Assembly: GCA_937917475.1 (NCBI GenBank)
Contig: CALDNF010000217.1
Span: 1-5,531 of the forward strand
DNA from: an uncultured Faecalibacterium sp.
Lineage (GTDB): Bacteria; Bacillota; Clostridia; Oscillospirales; Ruminococcaceae
Direction: 5' to 3'
Length of the DNA stretch: 5,531 nucleotides
Shown: positions 1 through 4,275 of the stretch, piece by piece
Numbering within the stretch: position 1 is the stretch's first letter
Layout of the letters: each line of letters begins with the position of its first letter
Position numbers and translations under genes: made by a program
Notes under the pieces: model-generated
Told to the model about the DNA's origin: nothing
The model's database searches: none
Seen by the model: only the letters and a program-made list of their open reading frames with translations

Positions 1-14
1 TTGACTTTCATCAT
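1..14 (-). CDS. Start of an unidentified gene, cut by the window edge
   Basis: On the minus strand an AAGGAG ribosome binding site (26-31) lies 11 bases before an ATG at 12-14, which is followed by a second ATG and then codons for K and V. The visible product is only M-M-K-V, so no function can be given. The case for a real gene is contextual: a near-consensus promoter at 211-239 points at it, nothing else lies between, and a ribosome binding site sits at workable spacing. The second ATG (9-11) is an alternative start but would be 14 bases from the binding site. An M-M-K start would suit a secreted or membrane protein, but that is a guess. Confidence 0.55.
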
Positions 15-204
15 AAAATCAACCACTCCTTACTTTTATACTCTACGGATGTTGCTTAACGCAGGTCGAATTTTGAGCAGACACACATAATTCAACCTGC
101 GACCGGAGGAGAAGTTCGGCATTTTTCACAAACTTTTCGGTTCAGCCCTCCAAGCTCGTCTGTCCTAAACTCCCTTTTTGGCGCACTAGGCCATTATGTG
201 ATAC
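15..204 (-). promoter_or_regulatory. Long structured 5' leader, unassigned candidate cis-regulatory RNA
   Basis: The promoter at 211-239 predicts a transcript start near 204-205, leaving about 190 nt before the ATG at 14, which is long for a simple leader. Reading the minus strand, three helices can be drawn. GGAGG (151-147) pairs with CCTCC (109-105), enclosing AAGTT (135-131) with AACTT (116-112). A 13-pair stem, with one G-U pair, joins 101-89 to 72-60 around a 16-nt loop (88-73). CAGAC (162-158) can pair with GTCTG (82-78) in that loop, giving a possible pseudoknot. No T-run follows any of these stems, so control, if any, would act on translation rather than by termination. I compared it from memory with the c-di-AMP, TPP, SAM, cobalamin, glycine, lysine, guanidine and T-box classes and found no convincing match. 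Folding is by eye. Confidence 0.5.
56..88 (-). other. Possible 10-codon upstream ORF inside the leader
   Basis: On the minus strand an ATG at 88-86 opens a frame encoding MCVCSKFDLR and stops with TAA at 58-56. The start codon sits in the loop of the 13-pair leader hairpin and the codons run through its 3' arm, so a translating ribosome would melt that hairpin. The only ribosome-binding-like sequence is a weak AGG about seven bases upstream, itself inside the 5' arm of the stem. The ORF may therefore be chance. Confidence 0.18.
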
Positions 205-218
205 TGGTTTAGTATACA
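197..218 (-). repeat. Operator-like inverted repeat over the -10 box and start site
   Basis: ATACT (215-211) and AGTAT (205-201) form perfect 5-base arms around a 5-base spacer. The arms can be extended to TGT (218-216) and ACA (199-197) if one extra base is allowed at 200. The left arm is part of the -10 box and the centre lies at the predicted start site, where a repressor would act. The arms are short, and chance is a real alternative. Confidence 0.3.
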
Positions 219-239
219 ACGGAAAAACCCTGTTGTCAA
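211..239 (-). promoter_or_regulatory. Strong sigma-A type promoter for the gene leaving the window
   Basis: On the minus strand there is a perfect TTGACA -35 box (239-234), a 17-base spacer and a TATACT -10 box (216-211), the best promoter match in the window. The transcript start should fall near 204-205. It lies 21 bases beyond the T-run of the rpoD terminator, so the downstream gene is set up as a separate, probably highly expressed unit. Confidence 0.85.
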
Positions 240-260
240 GCCATTTTTCGGAAATTAGTC

Positions 261-302
261 AAAAAAATCCCCAGACGCCGCCTTTTATCGAACGCCCGGG
301 AA
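261..302 (-). terminator. Intrinsic terminator of the dnaG-rpoD transcript
   Basis: On the minus strand TTCCCGGGCG (302-293) can pair with CGTCTGGGGA (277-268) to give a 10-pair stem that includes three G-U pairs, with a 15-nt loop. A run of seven T (267-261) follows directly. It lies about 100 bases after the rpoD stop with no gene between. The stretch 303-403 is an A-rich untranslated tail with no gene visible. Confidence 0.75.
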
Positions 303-403
303 CGTGTTTTGTTTATACCATTTTCGTCTTGATTTTTTCGTTTTTCACGTTACTGCCCAAAAGCCGCTTGTGCATTTTGTCTAAGTTTGCTCTTGCGTTC
401 GGC

Positions 404-1483
404 TCATTCCTCCAGATAGTCCCGCAGACGCTTGGCCCGGCTTGGATGGCGCAGCTTGCGCAGAGCCTTTGCTTCGATCTGCCGCACCCGTTCCCGGGTC
501 ACATTGAACTCTTTTCCCAGCTCTTCCAGTGTCCGGGCCTGTCCGTCCTCCAAGCCAAACCGGAGGGTGATCACCCGCTCTTCCCGGGGTGTCAGGCTTT
601 TCAGGACGTTCTTCAGCTCCTTCCGGAGCAACTGGCGCCCGGCTTCGTCCGCCGGGATACCCGCCTCCTCGTCCTGAATAAAATCCTCCAGATGGGCGTC
701 CTCCTCCTCTCCCACCGGCGTTTCCAGACTGATTGGGTCCTGCGACAGGCGCAGCAGTTCCCGCACCCGATCCGGCTCCATATCCAGTCGTACAGCGATT
801 TCCTCCGCTGTGGGTTCCCTGCCGTTTTTCCGGAGCAGTTCTCCGCTCATCCGCCGCACCCGGTTGATGCTCTCGATCAGGTGCACCGGGATCCGGATGG
901 TCCTTCCCTGATCGGCGATGGCCCGGGTGATGGACTGCCGGATCCACCACGTCGCATAGGTCGAGAACTTAAAGCCCCGCTCCGGTTCAAATTTTTCCGC
1001 CGCCTTCATCAGGCCCAGATTTCCCTCCTGGATCAGGTCCAGAAAAGGCAGTCCCCTGCCCGCATACCGCTTGGCCACCGACACCACCAGCCGGAGATTG
1101 GCTTCGCTGAGCCGACGGCGGGCAGCTTCGTCCCCGGCCTTTGCCCGCCGGGCAAGGTCCAGTTCTTCTTCTGCCGTCAGCAGCGGCACCCGGCCGATCT
1201 CTTTCAGATACGTCTTGACCGGATCGTCCAGTGCAACACCCTCGGCCGAAAGCTCATGCTCCAGTTTCCGGATTTGAGTTTCGTCCAGAAGTTCAAGCTC
1301 CGGCTCTTCTTCAGCGATCCGGATCCCCTTCCGCTCCAACGCTTCGTATAAAGCATCCAGTTCAGCCACATCATATTCTTCTTCGTCCATGGCTCGGCTG
1401 ATCTGCTCCGTGGTCAGTGTCTTTTTCCGGGCTTTGGCAGCAAGTCGCCCTGCAAGTTCGTCCGTCTGCGACATTTTCCGCAT
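404..1483 (-). CDS. rpoD: Principal (housekeeping) sigma factor of RNA polymerase, RpoD/SigA
   Basis: This primary sigma factor directs core RNA polymerase to -35/-10 promoters. At 359 residues it has the normal size of Gram-positive SigA and lacks the large insertion of proteobacterial sigma-70. A short acidic region 1.1 fills about residues 1-80. Region 1.2 begins at DPVKTYLKEIG (87-97). Region 2 includes ANLRLVVSVAKRY (128-140), LDLIQEGNLGL (148-158) and the -10 recognition and melting segment around YATWWIRQSITRA (176-188). Region 3 spans roughly 200-270. Region 4 (about 297-359) has the helix-turn-helix TLEELGKEFNVTRERVRQIE that reads the -35 box. AAGGAG at 1492-1497, 8 bases before the ATG, supports this start over the ATG at codon 4. 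The gene follows dnaG by 43 bases with no terminator between, so the two are cotranscribed. The stop is TGA. An internal promoter within dnaG is possible but cannot be seen clearly. Confidence 0.98.
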   Translation of the reverse strand: MRKMSQTDELAGRLAAKARKKTLTTEQISRAMDEEEYDVAELDALYEALERKGIRIAEEEPELELLDETQIRKLEHELSAEGVALDDPVKTYLKEIGRVPLLTAEEELDLARRAKAGDEAARRRLSEANLRLVVSVAKRYAGRGLPFLDLIQEGNLGLMKAAEKFEPERGFKFSTYATWWIRQSITRAIADQGRTIRIPVHLIESINRVRRMSGELLRKNGREPTAEEIAVRLDMEPDRVRELLRLSQDPISLETPVGEEEDAHLEDFIQDEEAGIPADEAGRQLLRKELKNVLKSLTPREERVITLRFGLEDGQARTLEELGKEFNVTRERVRQIEAKALRKLRHPSRAKRLRDYLEE

Positions 1484-1491
1484 GATCTCTT

Positions 1492-1512
1492 CTCCTTCCG
1501 GCTCCAGCCGGA
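1492..1512 (-). promoter_or_regulatory. rpoD ribosome binding site with an abutting hairpin
   Basis: On the minus strand TCCGGC (1512-1507) and GCCGGA (1502-1497) form a perfect 6-pair stem with loop TGGA. The last stem base is the first base of the AAGGAG binding site (1497-1492). CTCC at 1513-1510 could instead pair with GGAG at 1495-1492 and hide the site. The hairpin occupies the middle of the 43-base dnaG-rpoD gap. It may tune sigma translation relative to primase, but no experiment is implied here. Confidence 0.45.
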
Positions 1513-1526
1513 GGGAATCAAAGACC

Positions 1527-3305
1527 TTATTCTTCCACAGCAGGGGCTTCGTCCTGCTTTTTTTCTCTCATCGACTGGAGATATTGTGCAAATTCTTCCT
1601 TCGACATTCCTGCCGCTTTGCCCGCCATGGGGGTACCCCGGGCAATGCGGTCAAGATAGAGCTGGATATCCTCCGGCGTACAGTTTACATCGCTGTATTG
1701 TGCCGCAAGACGGCTCAGTTCATTCAACGCTTCCTCGCTGACAAAAGCCCGCAGGGTGGCAAGACTCAGTTCCACCCCTTCCTGCTGGCAGCGCAGCATC
1801 GCCTCATAGAGTTCCCGCTGCTGGGGCAGTACGAATTTTTCCGGCGGCAGCTGATTCTTGACCTGTGCCAGATAAGCCGGCTCCCGCAGGATAGCCGCAA
1901 GGAGCCGCTGTTCTGCACTGGCGATGCCCAATGCCTGTGACCCACCGGCACTGTAGGGCACATTGATCTGATTCATCTCGCCGGACTGCAGCCGCCGCTG
2001 GTTCTGCTCCCACCGCCGTTTGCTGCCTGCTTTTTTGACAGCGGTATTCAGCTGGGTCATGATCGCAGTCTTGGAAATGTTCGTTTCCTCCGCCAGCCGT
2101 CCGGCATAGACCTCCTGTTCAGTGGGGTTGGAACGCTGGGCCAGCATGTCCACCGCTTCTTTGATGTATTCCAACCGCTGTGCATCCTGACTCAGGTCGT
2201 ACTTTTCCCGCAGCCGCTTGAGCCGGAAATCCAGCGCATTGCCCACGCCGTCCAGCAGAGCCTTGAACCGCTCCGAGCCATATTTTTTGATGTACTCGTC
2301 CGGGTCTTTTGCCCCGGGGATCTGCAAAACGCCCACCTTGACCGGACTGTTCCGGAACATTTCCAGTGACCGCAGGGTCGCTTTCTGGCCGGCCTCGTCC
2401 GAGTCGTAGCTGAGGATCACTTCGTCGGCGTACTCGCTGATGAGCCGCACCTGTTCCGGCGTCAGGGCCGTTCCGCAGGCGCAGACTGCCGTATCAATGC
2501 CCGCCTGCTGCATACTGATGACGTCCATATAGCCCTCACAGAGAACGAACCGCCGGGACGCACTGCGCTTGGCGATCTGTAACGCAAACACGGTCTCCGA
2601 CTTATGATAGACCAGCGTCTCGGGGCTGTTGACATACTTGGGTTTGGAATCGTCCAGCACACGCCCGCCAAACGCAATGATATTCCCCCGCAGATCAAAG
2701 ATCGGGGTCATGACCCGCTTCCAGAACAGGCAGTAGATGCGTCCCGAAGGGCTCCGTTTGAACAGGCCGCTGGCATCCAGCTCCTGCTGATTGTAACCCT
2801 TATCCCGCAGAAACTGGTAGAGGGCCTGTCCGTCATTGGGGGCGTACCCCAGCCCGAACCGGACAATGGTCTTGTCGTCCAACCCCCGCCGCCGCCAGTA
2901 AGCCCGGGCCTGCCGGGCCTCTTCTACCGTGGAGTTGAGGCAGGCGTGGAAGAACCGGGCCGCTTCCTTGTTCATGGAGAGGATGCGGCTGCGCATCCGT
3001 CCGGTCTTATCATCTTCCTGAGGCTCCGGCATCCCGGCCCGGGCCGCCAGCATCTTGACCGCTTCCGGATAATCGATGCTGTTGATCTTTCTGGCAAAGC
3101 CAATGGCATCCCCGCCCGCACCGCAGCCAAAGCAGTAAAAGCTCTGGGTGTCCGGGTAAACGTAGAAGGAAGGCGTTTTTTCGCTGTGGAACGGACACAG
3201 ACCGCCATACAGCCTGCCTTTCCGCTTGAGCTGCACATAGCTGCCTACCAGCTCCACGATGTCCGTCCGGCGGGTCAGCTCTTCGATGTATTCGTGTGGG
3301 ATCAT
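1527..3305 (-). CDS. dnaG: DNA primase DnaG
   Basis: DnaG makes the short RNA primers that start leading- and Okazaki-strand synthesis, working with the replicative helicase at the fork. At 592 residues it is full length and in the usual bacterial order. The N-terminal CHC2 zinc-binding domain has ligands C37, H40, C58 and C61. The RNA polymerase core carries KRVMTPIFDLRGNIIAFGGR (196-215). The TOPRIM domain has EGYMD (257-261) and YDSDEAG (300-306). E257, D301 and D303 match the metal-binding acidic residues of E. coli DnaG (E265, D309, D311). A basic linker covers about 428-456, and the helicase-binding C-terminal domain about 457-592. The ATG start has AAAGGAG at 3317-3323, spaced a little long at 11 bases, and the N-terminal sequence matches the family from residue 1. 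It lies between yigZ (129-base gap) and rpoD (43-base gap), as in the macromolecular synthesis operon. All key residues are present, so it should be active. Confidence 0.99.
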   Translation of the reverse strand: MIPHEYIEELTRRTDIVELVGSYVQLKRKGRLYGGLCPFHSEKTPSFYVYPDTQSFYCFGCGAGGDAIGFARKINSIDYPEAVKMLAARAGMPEPQEDDKTGRMRSRILSMNKEAARFFHACLNSTVEEARQARAYWRRRGLDDKTIVRFGLGYAPNDGQALYQFLRDKGYNQQELDASGLFKRSPSGRIYCLFWKRVMTPIFDLRGNIIAFGGRVLDDSKPKYVNSPETLVYHKSETVFALQIAKRSASRRFVLCEGYMDVISMQQAGIDTAVCACGTALTPEQVRLISEYADEVILSYDSDEAGQKATLRSLEMFRNSPVKVGVLQIPGAKDPDEYIKKYGSERFKALLDGVGNALDFRLKRLREKYDLSQDAQRLEYIKEAVDMLAQRSNPTEQEVYAGRLAEETNISKTAIMTQLNTAVKKAGSKRRWEQNQRRLQSGEMNQINVPYSAGGSQALGIASAEQRLLAAILREPAYLAQVKNQLPPEKFVLPQQRELYEAMLRCQQEGVELSLATLRAFVSEEALNELSRLAAQYSDVNCTPEDIQLYLDRIARGTPMAGKAAGMSKEEFAQYLQSMREKKQDEAPAVEE

Positions 3306-3354
3306 GTTTTCCGCTTCTCCTTTCTCCCCTCTCTCGGCACGCAGCCGATCCCGA

Positions 3355-3380
3355 TAGCCACGTCTGTGGCTATTTTACCA
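3355..3380 (-). promoter_or_regulatory. Candidate extended -10 promoter and overlapping inverted repeat before dnaG
   Basis: On the minus strand TGG followed by TAAAAT (3380-3372) resembles an extended -10 element. No good -35 box sits 16-18 bases upstream. A perfect inverted repeat follows directly: TAGCCAC (3372-3366), a 4-base loop, GTGGCTA (3361-3355). It would cover the transcript start predicted near 3365. It could be an operator, a leader hairpin or a transcript-stabilising stem. There is no T-run after it on the minus strand, so it is not a terminator for yigZ. A second, weaker stem, TCGGC/GCCGA (3348-3334), lies between it and the dnaG ribosome binding site. Confidence 0.35.
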
Positions 3381-3434
3381 TGCCCGCTCTGTCGAAGGGG
3401 GAAGATTTTTATTCTTTACACTTTTAATTTTTTC

Positions 3435-4055
3435 TCAAAAAGGGGCATAGAAAGGCTTCGAAATTTCCACCTGTCCGCTTCCCCTTGTCAGTTCCCGCAG
3501 CTGTTCCAGCAGAGGCCCTTCTGTTCCTTCCGGCATCTGCCAGCGCAGAGCCACCCGGTCGGTGAATTCAGGCTCGCCCAGCTTTGCCCCTGCTGCCGTG
3601 ATCAGCAGACTTGCCCGCTCATAGAGGGAATAGTCCACCGTGACGCTCAGCTCCACCACGCTGCGCACTGTGACTACCTCAGCATTTTCCAACGCCCGGG
3701 CGGTGGCTGTGGTGTAGGCCCGCACAAGGCCCCCGGTGCCCAGCAGCACTCCGCCGAAATACCGGGTAACTACCACGATCAAATCCGTCAGGCCGCTGTG
3801 CTGCAACACTTCCAGCGCAGGGGTTCCGGCCGTCTTGGCCGGTTCGCCGTCATCGGAATACCGCTCCCGGTTGCCCTCCCGCAGGCGGTAGGCGTAAACA
3901 TTGTGCCGTGCCGTCCGGTTGGCCGCACGCACCTGTTCCAGAAAAGCCACCGCCTTTTCCTCGCTGTCCGCAAAGGACAGCTGCGCAATAAAGCGGCTCT
4001 TTTTCTCCTCATATTCCCCGACGGCTGTGCCCCGGATGGTACGGTAATCCTCCAC
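3435..4055 (-). CDS. yigZ: YigZ/IMPACT-family protein (UPF0029 plus DUF1949 domains)
   Basis: The product is a 206-residue cytosolic protein with no signal peptide or membrane segment, the usual length for bacterial YigZ. The N-terminal UPF0029/IMPACT domain (about 15-125) shows the family signatures KKSRFIA (18-24), RHNVYAYRL (50-58), YSDDGEPAKTAGTPAL (66-81) and VTRYFGGVLLGTGGLVRAY (96-114). The C-terminal DUF1949-type domain (about 139-195) is less conserved. The biochemical role of bacterial YigZ is not settled; eukaryotic relatives (IMPACT, Yih1) act in translation control through Gcn1, which should not be transferred directly. The start is GTG, chosen because AGGAGG (4063-4068) lies 7 bases before it and the family N-terminus begins here. 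The TGA stop is at 3435-3437. A terminator upstream and a -10 box at 4076-4081 make it the first gene of the yigZ-dnaG-rpoD unit. Confidence 0.95.
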   Translation of the reverse strand: MEDYRTIRGTAVGEYEEKKSRFIAQLSFADSEEKAVAFLEQVRAANRTARHNVYAYRLREGNRERYSDDGEPAKTAGTPALEVLQHSGLTDLIVVVTRYFGGVLLGTGGLVRAYTTATARALENAEVVTVRSVVELSVTVDYSLYERASLLITAAGAKLGEPEFTDRVALRWQMPEGTEGPLLEQLRELTRGSGQVEISKPFYAPF

Positions 4056-4075
4056 GGTAGTTCCTCCTGCGTTCT

Positions 4076-4081
4076 ATTATA
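4076..4081 (-). promoter_or_regulatory. Perfect -10 box upstream of yigZ
   Basis: TATAAT occurs on the minus strand in an AT-rich stretch between the pheT terminator and the yigZ start. The hexamers 16-18 bases upstream (such as CTGCAT) match -35 poorly. Transcription starting 7 bases downstream, near 4069, would give a leader of only about 14 nt that begins at the AGGAGG site. The context, directly after a terminator, supports a promoter; the missing -35 lowers confidence. Confidence 0.5.
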
Positions 4082-4120
4082 TTATTAAGTTTAACACAAT
4101 GCAGCCGCATCATCAATAAC

Positions 4121-4177
4121 AAAAAAGCCCTGCCGTTCAGATTCACTGCACGAAGCCGTGAACCCGAATCGCAGGGC
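4121..4177 (-). terminator. Intrinsic terminator after pheT
   Basis: Arms 4127-4146 and 4158-4177 pair over 20 positions with two mismatches and two G-U pairs on the minus strand. The stem is closed at its base by GCCCTGC/GCAGGGC, and six T (4126-4121) follow at once. A matching A-run/T-run pair (T at 4184-4189 on the plus strand) makes the element nearly symmetric, so it could also stop plus-strand transcription. No plus-strand gene is seen here to need that. It separates pheT from yigZ. Confidence 0.85.
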
Positions 4178-4194
4178 CCGCTATTTTTTGTCAG

Positions 4195-4274
4195 AGGCCG
4201 AGCCAAAACCGGCCTGCCAAGGGCTCTCCCTCCGGGAGAGCTGGCAAAGTCAAATAACTTTGCCTGAGAGGGCT
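4195..4274. repeat. Cluster of palindromes directly behind pheT, REP/MITE-like element
   Basis: Three hairpins are stacked in 80 bases. AGGCCG/CGGCCT pairs 4195-4200 with 4210-4215. GCTCTCCC/GGGAGAGC pairs 4223-4230 with 4234-4241, extended by TGCCA/TGGCA (4215-4219 with 4242-4246). GGCAAAGT/ACTTTGCC pairs 4243-4250 with 4257-4264 around a 6-base loop. The last two share bases 4243-4246, so they cannot form fully at the same time. CTGAGAGGGCT (4264-4274) then touches the pheT stop codon. From memory, elements with a GCTCTCCC...GGGAGAGC hairpin next to a CTCTCAG motif recur in intergenic DNA of Faecalibacterium-type genomes. Only one copy is in this window, so repetition is not shown here. Confidence 0.5.
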
Positions 4275-4275
4275 G

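Noticed and set aside
194..196. ATG-GCC-TAG mini-ORF at the very 5' end of the leader
   Set aside because: Two codons with no ribosome binding site; expected by chance.
15..204. c-di-AMP (ydaO-type) riboswitch in the leader
   Set aside because: A few fragments such as GCCGAAC and AGCAAC...CGTAG recall the class, but the order is wrong and the conserved blocks as I remember them (GGGG-AACC, GGGUGAAU, CAGCUAAC) are not present together. Left unassigned.
257..262. TTGACT on the minus strand as a second -35 box
   Set aside because: No -10 box lies 16-18 bases downstream; the position is filled by the real -35 box at 234-239.
312..320. TGG-TATAAA on the minus strand as an extended -10 promoter behind rpoD
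   Set aside because: No -35 element at a suitable distance, and a transcript would run straight into the terminator at 261-302.
381..950. Minus-strand frame of 189 codons inside rpoD
   Set aside because: It is an out-of-phase reading of rpoD, Gly/Arg/Pro-rich with no domain.
233..1351. Long open frame of 372 codons on the plus strand
   Set aside because: It lies antisense to rpoD and the terminator/promoter region. The protein has no recognisable domain and a biased composition, and rpoD on the other strand is unmistakable. It is a codon-bias shadow.
3355..3376. Plus-strand terminator (hairpin followed by TTTT)
   Set aside because: The T-run is only four bases after the stem and no plus-strand gene leads into it.
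2604..4088. Open frame of 494 codons on the plus strand
   Set aside because: It runs antisense across dnaG, the intergenic gap and all of yigZ, crossing two well-supported genes and their start signals. No family resemblance and no plausible start signal.
4009..4206. Minus-strand frame of 65 codons overlapping the yigZ start
   Set aside because: It would have to start inside the stem region behind pheT and read through the terminator hairpin. No ribosome binding site, and it overlaps yigZ out of phase.
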